A DNA stretch of 64,000 nucleotides from Natronorubrum daqingense (GCF_001971705.1 NZ_CP019327.1:1116001-1180000), one strand, 5' to 3'; positions 17,818-27,555 are shown, numbered from the stretch's first letter. Notes: generated by a model not told the origin, from the letters alone. Made by a program: numbers and translations.

Positions 17818-19356
17818 ATGAAAATACGCGTTGATTGGCGGGCGAGTGTCTCTCTCACCGGCACGATCTGTAAATACCTCTCTCTTGCACTTTTCGTCCC
17901 GCTCGCCGTGGCCGTCGTCTACCAACGCGATATCCTCGTCTTCGTCGTGACGATCGTGATCACCGTCACGATCGGTCTCTTGCTCGAGCGAGTCGATCCC
18001 GACCCCGAGTTACGGCCTCGAGAGGCGATGTTACTGGTGGCGCTCTCCTGGTTCGCCGTTGCAATACTCGGGGCGATTCCGTACCTGCTCGCGACCGTCG
18101 GAACAGACTCTTCGCTCGCGCACCCGGTGAACGCGCTTTTCGAATCCATGTCCGGATTCACGACGACCGGGGCAACCGTGATGGACGAAATTTCGACCGA
18201 TCGCTACTCACACGCGCTCTTGTTGTGGCGACAGATGACCCAATGGCTCGGCGGGATGGGAATCATCGTGTTGATGATCGCCATCTTACCGAAACTCGCG
18301 GTAAACGGTGCACAACTGATCCAGATCGAATCTCCGGGCCCCGAATTCCAGAAACTCACCCCGAGAATCGCCGAAACGGCGCGTATCCTCTGGGCGGTTT
18401 ACTTCGTACTCACGCTCGTTCTCGCCGCCTCGCTCTACGGCCTCCACCTCGTCGGTCTCGCACCGAACATGACGGCGTACAACGCCGTCGCACACAGCTT
18501 CACGACGCTACCGACCGGCGGGTTTTCTCCCGAGCCGAACAGCATCGCGGCGTTCTCCGCGCCAGTCCAGTGGATTCTCATCCCGTTCATGGTCGTCGCG
18601 GGGACGAACTTTGCGCTCTTCTGGTATCTGGTGCGTGTCGAACCTCGACGATTTCTCGAGAACACCGAATTCCGGGCTTATGCAGGAGTCATAGCCGTCC
18701 TCACTGGAATCGTCGGTGTAATGCTGTACGGGGGCGCAGCCCCTGCACTCGGCGAACTGGGTGGCACGACCGAGGGATCCGGCGAGAGCGCCCTCCGTCA
18801 CGGGCTCTTCCAGATCGTTTCGCTGCTCAACTCGACCGGATTCGCGACGAGTGACTTCGCGGCGTGGGATTCGACCGCCCAATTCATGTTGCTCACCGCG
18901 ATGTTCGTCGGCGGCAGCGCCGGGTCGACCGGCGGCGGGATCAAGATCATCCGCTGGCTCGTCATCTGGAAGGTCGCCCGCCGGGAACTGGTCACCGCCG
19001 CCCATCCCGAGGCCGTGAAACCGATCCGTCTCGGCGGGTACGTCATCGACGAGGACGTCATTCGTGGCGTGCTCGGCTTCACCCTTCTCTACCTCCTCGT
19101 GTTCGTCGCCGCGACGGTGTTCATCGTGCTCAATTCGGCCCGCGTCGGCTCCTCGCTCACCGTCCTCGAGGCCATCAGCGCGAGCATCGCAACGATCGGC
19201 AACATCGGCCCCGGATTCGGAACGCTCGGCCCGTTCGGGAGTTACCTCGAATTTCCAATGACGTCGAAACTCGTGATGATTTTCCTCATGTGGATCGGTC
19301 GTCTCGAGATCATTCCTGTCCTGGTGTTGTTCACCGGTGCGTTCTGGAAACGCTGA
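17818..19356 (+). CDS. trkH: TrkH-family potassium transporter (second copy)
   Basis: A 512-residue potassium-translocating membrane subunit. Filter stretches SGFTTTGATV, LPTGGFSPE, NSTGFATSD and ATIGNIGPGFG are all present, and the end GRLEIIPVLVLFTGAFW matches TrkH. The start MKIRVDWRASVSL at 17818 is chosen because the long in-frame extension upstream is Arg/Ser/Thr-rich and covers the divergent promoter region. No trkA is adjacent, so it must pair with one of the TrkA proteins at 7-11 kb or one outside the window. It gives the organism at least two Trk pores in this block. Confidence 0.94.
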   Translation: MKIRVDWRASVSLTGTICKYLSLALFVPLAVAVVYQRDILVFVVTIVITVTIGLLLERVDPDPELRPREAMLLVALSWFAVAILGAIPYLLATVGTDSSLAHPVNALFESMSGFTTTGATVMDEISTDRYSHALLLWRQMTQWLGGMGIIVLMIAILPKLAVNGAQLIQIESPGPEFQKLTPRIAETARILWAVYFVLTLVLAASLYGLHLVGLAPNMTAYNAVAHSFTTLPTGGFSPEPNSIAAFSAPVQWILIPFMVVAGTNFALFWYLVRVEPRRFLENTEFRAYAGVIAVLTGIVGVMLYGGAAPALGELGGTTEGSGESALRHGLFQIVSLLNSTGFATSDFAAWDSTAQFMLLTAMFVGGSAGSTGGGIKIIRWLVIWKVARRELVTAAHPEAVKPIRLGGYVIDEDVIRGVLGFTLLYLLVFVAATVFIVLNSARVGSSLTVLEAISASIATIGNIGPGFGTLGPFGSYLEFPMTSKLVMIFLMWIGRLEIIPVLVLFTGAFWKR

Positions 19357-19402
19357 GGTGAGCCCGTTTCTGTCGGTAGTTCGCAGAAATAGTCGCCGGC
19401 GA

Positions 19403-20542
19403 TTAGATGGCGAACGTCGCTCGAAGCATATCACGCGTTCCGGGTCCGAGTCCGACTGCGACGACGGTGATCATCATCAGGATAGCGAATCGAGGACTCT
19501 CCTCGAAGATCTCCTCGTTGAAGATCCAGATGATGAACACCGGTGCGGCGAGCTTGAGGAGGGCGAACGGCCAAGCTTCACCGATGGTGTCCGTGAGACC
19601 TGACGGCACGAAGAACAGCCAGTCGAGCACCGCCTCCGTGTGCGTGACGATGGCGTCGTTGACTGGGTGTTTCGGGGCGTAGGCCAGTCCCCAGACGTGC
19701 GACCAATCGAGCATCAACTGGTTCGCAAAGCCGTCGACGGCGTGGGCCCAGATGACGACGATTCCCATGTAGCCGGTTCCGCGGTTCAGTGACGGCGCGA
19801 ATCGCTGGATTCCCGCCCAGACGATCGCAGTCGAAACCGTCGCGGCCACGAGGACGATGGCGGCGATCGACGGGACGAATCCGACGTAGTCCGTCACCGC
19901 GGCGAGGTAGCCGAGCCACCCGAGCGTCACGGCGAGGACAACTGTCCCAATTCCGAACAGCGGATACTCGTAGCCCGAAACGTAGTCGTTTCGCTCGAGC
20001 CAGACCGACGCAACGACTGCGATGAGAGCGATTAATGCCACCGTGAAGTAGATCAGCGGGCTGATCAGGAAGCCCGACCACGGTAGCTGAATCGCGAGGT
20101 CGCCGGTCGCGCCGTATGCGGCGACGTTCGCGTCCTCGACGGTTCGCAGTGCGCCCCCGAAGAGCATGAACGGGAACAGCGCGAAAAAGCCCGCTCGATA
20201 CCGGTCGATATCGAGACGCCGAATTGCGAACAGAATTCCGACCGCCATCAGGATGAGCGTCGGGATGTAACCGGCGTAGGAAACGGCGGTGTAGCCGGGT
20301 GAGGCGGTCGGTCCATCGTCTCCCGTGACCTCGCCGCATTCTAATTGGTCACCATCGGCCCACGTAACACAGTTCCATCCGTGCGCGTCGGCGACCACCG
20401 GTCCCCAGTAGTACTGCCAGATGAAGTCGACGTACACGCGCTGGGGAAAGAGGAATGCAGCGAGTGCAACGGCGCCCGCGAGGAGGACGACGGTCGCGAC
20501 CCAGAGGCGCTCGGCCCCGTACCGTTCGATATACTCGTCCAT
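19403..20542 (-). CDS. DUF63-family multi-helix membrane protein
   Basis: A 379-residue integral membrane protein of the archaeal DUF63 family, function unknown. It has about 9-10 predicted membrane helices, a cysteine-containing extracellular-type loop ([17 protein letters not shown]) and the conserved-looking polar stretches [32 protein letters not shown] and [18 protein letters not shown]. The start [14 protein letters not shown] at 20542 gives a short amphipathic N-terminus before the first helix. It is convergent with trkH and follows the inositol-phosphatase gene on the same strand by 136 bases. The histidines and acidic residues within helices hint at a metal site or enzymatic role, but this is not established. 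Confidence 0.85.
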   Translation of the reverse strand: MDEYIERYGAERLWVATVVLLAGAVALAAFLFPQRVYVDFIWQYYWGPVVADAHGWNCVTWADGDQLECGEVTGDDGPTASPGYTAVSYAGYIPTLILMAVGILFAIRRLDIDRYRAGFFALFPFMLFGGALRTVEDANVAAYGATGDLAIQLPWSGFLISPLIYFTVALIALIAVVASVWLERNDYVSGYEYPLFGIGTVVLAVTLGWLGYLAAVTDYVGFVPSIAAIVLVAATVSTAIVWAGIQRFAPSLNRGTGYMGIVVIWAHAVDGFANQLMLDWSHVWGLAYAPKHPVNDAIVTHTEAVLDWLFFVPSGLTDTIGEAWPFALLKLAAPVFIIWIFNEEIFEESPRFAILMMITVVAVGLGPGTRDMLRATFAI

Positions 20543-20678
20543 GGATATCGAATATCCGTAGCGGCTGGCGCTTACCGTTTCCGATTTTCTACAGTTGGCG
20601 AAACTGGCTCCGTTCTTCCCACCCGAGCGTCGCTCCTCTCCCGTTATCCTGACCAAGTACCCGTTTCGGCGCTCGATT

Positions 20679-21491
20679 TCAGCTCATCCCGACGTCGATC
20701 TCTCGAGCAGCCTGCAGAACCTCCTCGTGAAGTTCACCGTTCGAGGCGACCAGTCCCGTACTGTCGTGGTGCCAGCGATTCCCCTCGAGATCGGTTACCG
20801 TCCCGCCCGCCTCGCGAACCAAGTGAACGCCGAGAACGGTGTCCCACGCCGGCGTTTGCAGATTCGTCACGACACCCTCGAGTCCCCCCGAGGCGACCAT
20901 CGCGAGCTCGAGTTGCGCGCAGCCGAGGCGGCGCATGTCGCCGAAGCGTTCGACGATCGCTCGAGTCGCCGCGGCGTAGTGTTCGCGCTGGTCGAAGTCC
21001 CACCAGTAGGTCGGGCAGACGGTAGCAGTCTCGGGATCGCGACGCTCACTGACCGACATCGGCTCCCCGTTTCGAAACACGCCGTCGGGGCCGACGCGGT
21101 AGGTATCCGAGAGTGCGGGGCAGACGAACGCGCCAGCGACCGGCCGACCATCGCGAATGGCGGCGACGGCCGTGCCGAACGCCGAAATGCCGTCGACGTA
21201 GTTGTTCGTTCCGTCGATCGGGTCGACGATCCAGGCCGGCCCCTCTTCGGGGACGGTCTTCAGCGCCTCCGCTTCCTCGCCGACGACCGGCTCTCCCGGA
21301 AACACGTCGTCGATCCTGTCGATGACCGCCTCCTGTGCGTCTCGATCGGCTTGGGTGACGACGTCCGTCTTCCCGTCTTTGTGTTCGACAGCGAGATCAC
21401 CCCGAAACGACCTCGCCGCGACCGCTGCACCCTCCGTCGCCGCCTCGAGTGCAACGCTCGCGCGTCGAGCGTCCGCGTCTCTTTCACTCAT
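20679..21491 (-). CDS. Inositol monophosphatase / SuhB-family phosphatase
   Basis: A 270-residue magnesium-dependent phosphatase (inositol-1-phosphate or fructose-1,6-bisphosphate; the two cannot be separated here). The metal-binding signatures are present: VVGEEAEAL with the first glutamates, [13 protein letters not shown] with the DPIDGT core, and [17 protein letters not shown] with the WD motif. Length is usual. In archaea such enzymes supply inositol for archaetidylinositol or act in gluconeogenesis. Same strand as DUF63 downstream; no clear pathway link to either neighbour. Confidence 0.9.
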   Translation of the reverse strand: MSERDADARRASVALEAATEGAAVAARSFRGDLAVEHKDGKTDVVTQADRDAQEAVIDRIDDVFPGEPVVGEEAEALKTVPEEGPAWIVDPIDGTNNYVDGISAFGTAVAAIRDGRPVAGAFVCPALSDTYRVGPDGVFRNGEPMSVSERRDPETATVCPTYWWDFDQREHYAAATRAIVERFGDMRRLGCAQLELAMVASGGLEGVVTNLQTPAWDTVLGVHLVREAGGTVTDLEGNRWHHDSTGLVASNGELHEEVLQAAREIDVGMS

Positions 21492-21542
21492 TGTCGACTG
21501 TCTGTGTCGGGGCGTGAAAAGTATCGTCCTCCAGTCGGTGGC

Positions 21543-22580
21543 CTAATCGGTCCGAAGGAACCGGTCGTCGTGTTCCGGTTCGTCCTCCCGGAGGAAAAAG
21601 AGCGCAGACGACCGCGCCGGGACGTCCGTCAGTCGCGTCGAAACCGACTCGAGTTCGGGATCCCAGCCGATCTTCTCGGATCGAACCGCGAGCGTGATCA
21701 CGAACTCCGCGGGAACCGTCTCGAGTTCGAGTTCGGCGTAGAGTTCGTCCCAGGACCGGACGGACGCGAATTCGGCCACAACGTCGATTTCGACGAGATC
21801 GAAGAGCGTCCGATAGTGTTGGACGTTCTGTTCGAACACCCAGACCGTGACGGACGCCTCGAGCGTGCTCGCGAGTTGTTTGACGTTGTAAATCGCCTCG
21901 TAGAATCCTTCGTGGTGATCGATGTGTTGTGGGACGACGACGTGCAGCCGTTCTTTCTCCGAGAGGGCACCATCGAGATGGACCAGATACGTTGGGAGGG
22001 ACGTCTCCGCGAGGACGTGATCGGCCGTTCGACCGAACGTCGCCCCCTCGCTGGCGTGGGACGGTTCGTGTCCCATGACGACCAGATCCGTCTCCGTTTC
22101 GTCGACCGTCTGAGCGACCGTCGCCGGTACGTCCTCGCTCTCGGTCGTATCCGAGTTGATGGCCGTGTTCTCCGCCGCTTCGAGGCCCGAAAACTGGCCG
22201 GGTGTACTCGAGTCCGCGTCGGAATCACCCGCCCCCGCGCGCGCTTCGGTAGATTGGATTCGAAGGAGGTGAACGGGTTCGTCACCGTAGCGATGCTTGA
22301 TCGAGCACGCGAACGCGAGTACCTGCTCGGTGACGTCGTCGGTCGCGTCCGGGAAGTCTGGAAGGAAAATACGCGGATCGATCGCTCGAGCGTCGTCGAC
22401 GTCTTCGGAGTCGAAAATCGACAACTGGGGTGACGCACTCCGAAGCGTCGATTCGGAGGACTCCTCGCTTCCGTCTGCGTGGCTATCACGCTGTCTCTGG
22501 ATTCTGAAGCCGGCGACGACGAGGACGACGACACTGATGACGAGCGTGCTGGCGACGACGAGTGGACTTGAAAGCGTCAT
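21543..22580 (-). CDS. Membrane-anchored protein with Usp-like domains
   Basis: A 345-residue protein beginning MTLSSPLVVASTLVISVVV, a single N-terminal membrane anchor, followed by an acidic linker and two diverged UspA-like halves: RIFLPDFPDATDDVTEQVLAFACS to DLVVMGHEPSHASEGATFGRTADHVLAETSLPTYLVHLDG, and ERLHVVVPQHIDHHEGFYEAIYNVKQLASTLEASVTVWVF to EFVITLAVRSEKIGWDPELESV. The arrangement recalls soluble tails of cation/proton antiporters without the transport part. The start at 22580 is chosen at the membrane helix. Position at the end of the Trk/Usp block suggests a stress-linked regulatory role. Confidence 0.7.
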   Translation of the reverse strand: MTLSSPLVVASTLVISVVVLVVAGFRIQRQRDSHADGSEESSESTLRSASPQLSIFDSEDVDDARAIDPRIFLPDFPDATDDVTEQVLAFACSIKHRYGDEPVHLLRIQSTEARAGAGDSDADSSTPGQFSGLEAAENTAINSDTTESEDVPATVAQTVDETETDLVVMGHEPSHASEGATFGRTADHVLAETSLPTYLVHLDGALSEKERLHVVVPQHIDHHEGFYEAIYNVKQLASTLEASVTVWVFEQNVQHYRTLFDLVEIDVVAEFASVRSWDELYAELELETVPAEFVITLAVRSEKIGWDPELESVSTRLTDVPARSSALFFLREDEPEHDDRFLRTD

Positions 22581-22978
22581 CTGGTTAGAACCGCCGATAA
22601 CAGTGCCAAGCGTTGATCGCCACGCGATACGTCTCGTCACCGCGACTCGAGACAGTCCGCACTCGTGAGTCGTCCACTGTTCAAAACACCTACTCGTCAC
22701 TCGGGACTTCAGGAATATAACTGTATTCAATCACGGCTCATATTCGAATGTTTGCGCCACGATTTTCCGACGATAAAAGTACAAACGTACAATAATATTT
22801 GGAACTGATTGACAAAGTGGCGTGGTTAGAGATGACACTGTCTCTCGACGAGTCGGTTTCGACCACTCCAGTTCTGCCCACTCTCGAGGCAGCTGTGCGC
22901 GATGGCTTCGCTCCTCGAAAGGAGTGCCCGTAGAAGTTTGCGAGGGCAAGATACTGCTCTTGCCGCACTGTTTGACAG

Positions 22979-22999
22979 TGCGAGGGGAGGGAATCGAAC
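22979..22999 (-). repeat. Copy of the 3' end of tRNA-Leu (probable old attachment site)
   Basis: TGCGAGGGGAGGGAATCGAAC is identical to 23091-23111, the 3' 21 bases of tRNA-Leu (acceptor 3' strand, T-arm). The copies start 112 bases apart in direct orientation. Archaeal integrases recombine at tRNA 3' ends and leave such duplications. No integrase is present, so this is a relic. The rest of 22581-23090 contains no convincing gene. Confidence 0.65.
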
Positions 23000-23090
23000 T
23001 ACCTCCGAGAACCTGCGCGAAGCGCAGAACCTCGGCGTCATTCGATCCCTCCGTGCATTTTCGTTCGGCGCGGTGTGCGCCTCACTGCAA

Positions 23091-23173
23091 TGCGAGGGGA
23101 GGGAATCGAACCCACGAACGTCTACACGAGCGGATCTTGAGTCCGCCGCCGTTGGCCGCTTGGCTACCCTCGC
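23091..23173 (-). tRNA. tRNA-Leu (anticodon CAA)
   Basis: On the minus strand the 83-base gene folds as a class II tRNA: acceptor GCGAGGG paired with CCCTCGC plus discriminator A, anticodon stem-loop GCGGA-CTCAAGA-TCCGC with anticodon CAA (complement at 23137-23139), a long variable arm of about 15 bases, and a TTCGATT loop. The T stem has one U-U mismatch. Long variable arm and CAA anticodon identify leucine (UUG codon). The CCA end is not encoded. No intron is visible. Confidence 0.93.
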
Positions 23174-23282
23174 ACGCAGTACGTGGTTTCGCCCTCACAG
23201 GGTTAAATCGTCCGATTTCTGGTTTTGGACACACGCGAAAACGCCGTCGTCTCGAGTGAGGTCTCTCGAGTCGACTGAAAAC

Positions 23283-23289
23283 GCTTAGG
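23283..23289 (+). promoter_or_regulatory. Weak TATA-like box before the zinc-ribbon gene
   Basis: GCTTAGG centred about 27 bases before the GTG at 23313 fits a leaderless transcript and supports the GTG over the internal ATG at 23343. Confidence 0.35.
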
Positions 23290-23312
23290 GGTTCGCACAC
23301 GATACGTAACCT

Positions 23313-23540
23313 GTGAGCGAGAATCGCGTCGTTCAAGGGCGAATGGTTACGGCTGGCAAACTCGCGGAGCTGATCGAGGACGACTCCGTGATGGAGGCCG
23401 AATCGATCGAAGAGGCCGACAGGGAGTGTCCCGACTGTGGCGGAGACGTGTTGAAAGTTGGCTACATGCCTTCAGTCACCGAGTTCGTTACCGGCTGGAA
23501 GTGCCAGGATTGCGACTGGAGCGACACCGACCGAGAGTGA
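23313..23540 (+). CDS. Small zinc-ribbon protein, DUF5795-like
   Basis: A 75-residue protein with an N-terminal helix (VTAGKLAELIEDDSVMEAESIEEADRE) and a C-terminal four-cysteine zinc ribbon CPDCGG...CQDCDW. Such haloarchaeal mini proteins are conserved but uncharacterised; the DUF5795 label is from memory of the family and moderately sure. GTG start at 23313 preferred. It converges with the next gene, 25 bases apart. Confidence 0.75.
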   Translation: MSENRVVQGRMVTAGKLAELIEDDSVMEAESIEEADRECPDCGGDVLKVGYMPSVTEFVTGWKCQDCDWSDTDRE

Positions 23541-23565
23541 GCCGACACGAAGAGTCGGCTTCGAG

Positions 23566-24036
23566 TCATCGATCGACTTCGTAGAGAACGACGAGCAACG
23601 CGAGCAAGATGGCCTCCGAGAGTTTACTCACCAGGTCGCGATAATCGTCGAGCATGTGGTCGATTACCGTCTCGAGTACGCCCATCTCGGCGTGCCCGTG
23701 GGCTTCGATGTGGGGCCAGAAGCCGCCGTGCTCGAGGACGGTGTGCCAGGCGACGTACCCGAGGAGGTACGCGAGCATCAACCCGATGCCGAGCGCGTAG
23801 ACTCGGCGCTTGGCAATCTCGAGGAAGACGACGGCGATTCCGGCGAGGATCGCGAGGCCAGAGACGGTAAATGCGAGGGGGCGCGGATCGTACAGCGTCC
23901 CCAACTGAATGTGTTCGACGAGTCGCGGAATTCCTAATTCGGGGTGGAGCAAGTGGACTCCTGCGACGAAAAACGCGAAGAACGCTGCGTTGTACCTGAG
24001 CAACCGAACGTTTACAGAGGTGTGAGTGTCGGTCAT
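23566..24036 (-). CDS. Four-helix membrane protein of unknown function
   Basis: A 156-residue membrane protein with about four helices: residues 11-29, 51-71, 79-98 and a C-terminal one near 137-153. Histidine-rich loops stand out (HLLHPELGIPRLVEHIQ, WHTVLEHGGFWPHIEAHGHAEMG) and could bind a metal or heme. No family is recognised. It is transcribed in the same direction as the UbiA gene upstream but separated by 145 bases, so it probably has its own promoter. Confidence 0.7.
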   Translation of the reverse strand: MTDTHTSVNVRLLRYNAAFFAFFVAGVHLLHPELGIPRLVEHIQLGTLYDPRPLAFTVSGLAILAGIAVVFLEIAKRRVYALGIGLMLAYLLGYVAWHTVLEHGGFWPHIEAHGHAEMGVLETVIDHMLDDYRDLVSKLSEAILLALLVVLYEVDR

Positions 24037-24181
24037 GGCTGAGATCCGTGAGTCGTGGGAACTCTGGCTACAGTGGCACGTACGAACGTCGTGGTATCAT
24101 AATACTCTGGTTTATCTGTCGAACGAGTGTCCGACGGACGTGCGTCGAACCTGTCCGGAGTCCGCTCGCTACGCACCGACG

Positions 24182-25054
24182 TCACCAGACGAGCCACTCG
24201 AGAGCCAGGACGACTGCTGCCAGAAACACGTGTTCTCCGTCGACGACGAAGCCGTAGTAAAGCGGTCCGCGCTCCGGCGTCGCGAAGGGAATGTAGGCCG
24301 CGACGTATCCGTTCATCGCAAGTAACGCGAGGAACTCGAGCGAGAGACCGGTTCCGACGACCAACGCGACGACGGCGACACCGATCGCGACGTTCGCGAC
24401 CTGCGAGTAGCGTCGCGTCGCCGCCGGGCCGAGTCTGTTGGGAACGGTAGCGATCCCCTCGGCCCGATCGCCCGGAATATCCTTCACGTCGAAAATGACC
24501 GCGGCGACGGTGATCATCGCCGTCACGTACCCCGTAATCACGAGGATCTCGAGCGTCCAGAGCTGTTGGGAGTAGTAACCGACACCGAGTGGAATCGCCC
24601 CCCACGCCAGTCCGACGAAGCCGTTTTTCACCAGAAAGAGCTCCTTGACGCCACCGACCGAGTACAAAATTGCCACGACGAGGGGCAAAAGCAGGTAGAC
24701 TGCACCCGGCAGCCCCTGCGAGACGGCGACCGCAATTGCGACGACGTAACAGCCGACCGCGAGCGCGAGCAGAAACCGGCCGTAGCGTTTCGTGAACGAC
24801 GCGCGCTCGGGTACGTTCGCCTCGTCTTCCTCGAGGTCGGTGAATCGGTTGACCGTGTAGACGAACAACGTCGCGCCGAAGACGATGAACAACGGCAGGG
24901 CCTCGAGTGGGAGGTCCGCGAGGACGACCGTCGTGACCACGACGCTCATCGTCGCGAGCGAGATGAAGAGGTTGCTGTGGACCAGCACTCGGAGTGCCCG
25001 CTGGAGGGACGCGAGCCACTGGCGTTCGGTCGGGTTCGCAGTAGGTGTGGTCAC
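24182..25054 (-). CDS. UbiA-family prenyltransferase
   Basis: An intramembrane enzyme that attaches an isoprenyl chain to an acceptor (quinone ring precursor, lipid or heme). The 290-residue protein has about 8-9 helices and both Asp-rich motifs: NRFTDLEED (first, N-x3-D-x3-D) and DVKDIPGD (second). Start GTG at 25054 gives VTTPTANPTERQ; a TTG further upstream is in frame but would add an unusual basic leader. Substrate cannot be read from the sequence; archaeal paralogues make menaquinone, digeranylgeranylglyceryl phosphate or heme O. Confidence 0.87.
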   Translation of the reverse strand: MTTPTANPTERQWLASLQRALRVLVHSNLFISLATMSVVVTTVVLADLPLEALPLFIVFGATLFVYTVNRFTDLEEDEANVPERASFTKRYGRFLLALAVGCYVVAIAVAVSQGLPGAVYLLLPLVVAILYSVGGVKELFLVKNGFVGLAWGAIPLGVGYYSQQLWTLEILVITGYVTAMITVAAVIFDVKDIPGDRAEGIATVPNRLGPAATRRYSQVANVAIGVAVVALVVGTGLSLEFLALLAMNGYVAAYIPFATPERGPLYYGFVVDGEHVFLAAVVLALEWLVW

Positions 25055-25498
25055 GTCAGTTGCGCCTCCGGGCGGACGTAGCGACGACGAGCATCGATTC
25101 GGGATACCCGATCGATCGATTGGGTTGTAACGTCCGTATGCGTATCCGTTGCGTCCGCTTGGAAACAAACGCTTCGGTACTCCAGTCGCCGAGAGTCCCG
25201 GTTTCTCGGCACGCTCGTGTCGACCGGACGACGCGAGTCAGGTACGCTTTCAAAGAGGAGAGACGACGGGAGTCGTTATCGTGCCGGAAATTGACAAACA
25301 CACACCGATGGCGTCGAATGTCACCGCGGTTCGGACGCGTGATCGATATTCGGCGTACTATAGTTGAAAAAACACAGCGAAAACGTATTTGAGAAAACGG
25401 TACGCGTGTCGTGTGTCGGTACAGTTGGTACCTGTTGATAGATTCCGGTTGCGAATTGAAACTAACAGGATTTAAGCAAGGTCGGAACGGCCGTTCGA
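25055..25498. other. 444-base intergenic region before sucC
   Basis: No convincing gene is seen. The left part is GC-rich with a small hairpin (TCGGG-ATA-CCCGA near 25100). From about 25350 the sequence turns A/T-rich (TACTATAGTTGAAAAAAC) and leads into the sucC promoter. Both strands probably carry promoter elements here because UbiA and sucC are divergent. Confidence 0.5.
25452..25476 (+). promoter_or_regulatory. sucCD promoter (BRE and TATA-like box)
   Basis: CGAATTGAAA (25452-25461) followed by TTTAAG (25471-25476) places a TATA-like centre about 26 bases before the ATG at 25499. This is the expected spacing for a leaderless sucCD transcript and favours the first of two close ATGs. Confidence 0.5.
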
Positions 25499-26653
25499 AT
25501 GGCTATGAAACTACACGAGTATCAGGCGAAGCAAGTCTTCGCCGACGCCGGGATCCCGACGCCGGCGTCTCAACTCGCCTCTGACGTCGACGGCGCTGTT
25601 GCCGCGGCCGAGGAAATCGGGTATCCAGTCGCAATCAAAGCGCAGGTACAGGTCGGCGGCCGTGGCAAGGCCGGTGGCATCAAACTCGTCGACGACGACG
25701 AGGAAGCCCGCGAGGCAGCCGACGAGATTCTGGGGATGGATCTCAAGGGCTACCACGTCGACCGCGTGCTCGTCGAGGGCGCAGTCGACTTCACCGACGA
25801 ACTCTACGTCGGAATCACGATGGACCGCGGCGAGGGCAAACCCGTCGCGATGGTCTCGACGAAAGGCGGCGTCAACATCGAAGAGGTCGCCGAGGAAGAC
25901 CCAGACGCCATCGCGCGCGAACACATCGACCCGGCCTTCGGCATGCATCCGTACCAGGCCCGAAAGGCAGTCTACGACGCAGGCGTCGACAAGGCGATCG
26001 CCCGCGACGTCTCGAGCGTCCTCACCACGCTCTACGATCTCTGGGAGAACCGCGACGGCTCCGACGCGGAGATCAACCCGCTGATGGTCACCGCAGACGA
26101 CGAGGTCATCGCGGCCGACGCCGTGATGAACATCGACGAAGACGCGCTCTTCCGCCAGCCCGAGTTGGCGGAAATGGAAGACGAAGCCGCAGGCGGCGAC
26201 GAACTCGAGCAAAAGGCGGACGAGTACGGCTTCGACTATGTCCGACTCGAGGGCAACGTCGGCATCATCGGCAACGGTGCCGGGCTGGTCATGACGACGC
26301 TCGACCTCGTCGACTACTACGACGGCGAACCGGCGAATTTCCTCGACGTCGGCGGTGGCGCGAAGGCAGAGCGGATCGCCAACGCACTCGATATGGTCTT
26401 CTCCGACGATAACGTCGACTCGGTCGTCTTCAACATCTTCGGCGGGATCACCCGCGGCGACGAGGTCGCCAAAGGGATCAACGAGGCCCTCGAGCAGTTC
26501 GACGAGATTCCAAAGCCGGTCGTCGTCCGCCTCGCGGGGACGAACTGGGAGGAAGGCATGGAGATTCTGAACGAAGACCTCGTGACGGTCGAACAGACCC
26601 TCGAGGACGCGGTCGAGCGTACCGTCGCGTACGCCGAGGAGGTGAACGAATAA
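25499..26653 (+). CDS. sucC: Succinate-CoA ligase (ADP-forming), beta subunit
   Basis: The ATP-grasp subunit of succinyl-CoA synthetase in the citric acid cycle. The product, 384 residues from ATG 25499 (382 from ATG 25505), begins [20 protein letters not shown] after the optional MA and contains [12 protein letters not shown], the nucleotide-binding ATP-grasp region, and the CoA-side motifs [22 protein letters not shown] and [16 protein letters not shown]. Complete and normal length. The stop overlaps the sucD start (TAATG), so the subunits are translationally coupled. Confidence 0.97.
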   Translation: MAMKLHEYQAKQVFADAGIPTPASQLASDVDGAVAAAEEIGYPVAIKAQVQVGGRGKAGGIKLVDDDEEAREAADEILGMDLKGYHVDRVLVEGAVDFTDELYVGITMDRGEGKPVAMVSTKGGVNIEEVAEEDPDAIAREHIDPAFGMHPYQARKAVYDAGVDKAIARDVSSVLTTLYDLWENRDGSDAEINPLMVTADDEVIAADAVMNIDEDALFRQPELAEMEDEAAGGDELEQKADEYGFDYVRLEGNVGIIGNGAGLVMTTLDLVDYYDGEPANFLDVGGGAKAERIANALDMVFSDDNVDSVVFNIFGGITRGDEVAKGINEALEQFDEIPKPVVVRLAGTNWEEGMEILNEDLVTVEQTLEDAVERTVAYAEEVNE

Positions 26654-27522
26654 TGAGTGTACTCGTCGACGACGACACGCGCGTCGTGGTACAGGGAATT
26701 ACGGGCGGGGAAGGCAAGTTCCACGCCGAACAGATGATGGAGTACGGGACGAACGTCGTCGCCGGAGCGGTGCCCGGCAAAGGCGGACAGGAAGCCGCCG
26801 GCGTCCCCGTCTACGACACGGTCCACGAAGCGGTCGAGGAGGAAAACGCCGACACCTCGGTAATCTTCGTTCCGCCGGCGTTCGCCGGCGACGCCGTCTT
26901 CGAATCGCTCGACTCGGATCTCGACCTCGCGGTCGCGATCACGGAAGGCATTCCGACCCAGGACATGGCGAAAGTAAACAAGCGCCTCACCGAGACCGAC
27001 ACGCGACTGATCGGTCCGAACTGTCCGGGTCTCATCACCCCCGGCGAGGCGAAACTCGGCATCCTCCCCGGAAACATCTTCTCGGCGGGTAACGTCGGTC
27101 TCGTCTCGCGCTCCGGGACGCTGACCTACCAGGTCGTCGACAGCCTGACCAACCGCGGCATCGGTCAGACGACCGCCATCGGCATCGGCGGCGACCCGAT
27201 TATCGGCACGGACTTCGTCGACGCCCTCGAGCTTTTCGAGAACGACGACGACACCGACGCCATCGTCATGTGCGGTGAGATCGGCGGCGAGGACGAGGAA
27301 GAAGCAGCCCACTTCATCGACGAGAACGTCGACACGCCCGTCGCCGGCTTCATCGCCGGCCGCACCGCGCCTCCGGGCAAACGCATGGGCCACGCCGGTG
27401 CGATCGTCTCCGGGTCCGGAACCGGCACCGCCGAGAGCAAGATTTCGGCGCTCAACGACGCCGGCGTTCCGGTTGGTGACACCCCCGAGGAAGTCGCAGA
27501 CCACATCGAGAGCTTCCTCTAA
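26653..27522 (+). CDS. sucD: Succinate-CoA ligase, alpha subunit
   Basis: Binds CoA and carries the phosphohistidine of succinyl-CoA synthetase. The 289-residue protein has the CoA-binding N-terminus ([19 protein letters not shown]), the GNCPG-type loop [12 protein letters not shown], and the active-site histidine in [21 protein letters not shown]. Normal length. Co-transcribed with sucC; followed at once by a T-rich stretch that should end transcription. Confidence 0.97.
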   Translation: MSVLVDDDTRVVVQGITGGEGKFHAEQMMEYGTNVVAGAVPGKGGQEAAGVPVYDTVHEAVEEENADTSVIFVPPAFAGDAVFESLDSDLDLAVAITEGIPTQDMAKVNKRLTETDTRLIGPNCPGLITPGEAKLGILPGNIFSAGNVGLVSRSGTLTYQVVDSLTNRGIGQTTAIGIGGDPIIGTDFVDALELFENDDDTDAIVMCGEIGGEDEEEAAHFIDENVDTPVAGFIAGRTAPPGKRMGHAGAIVSGSGTGTAESKISALNDAGVPVGDTPEEVADHIESFL

Positions 27523-27537
27523 CACCGCCGCGCGTCG

Positions 27538-27555
27538 TTCTTTCTCTCCCTTTTC
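27538..27555 (+). terminator. T-rich terminator after sucD
   Basis: Pyrimidine-rich GTTCTTTCTCTCCCTTTT begins 16 bases after the sucD stop. Short T tracts without a hairpin are the usual archaeal termination signal. The rest of 27556-27818 shows no gene. Confidence 0.5.

Noticed and set aside
22822-23259. Possible protein frames across the tRNA-Leu region
   Set aside because: They read through the tRNA gene and its 3' copy and show no family pattern.
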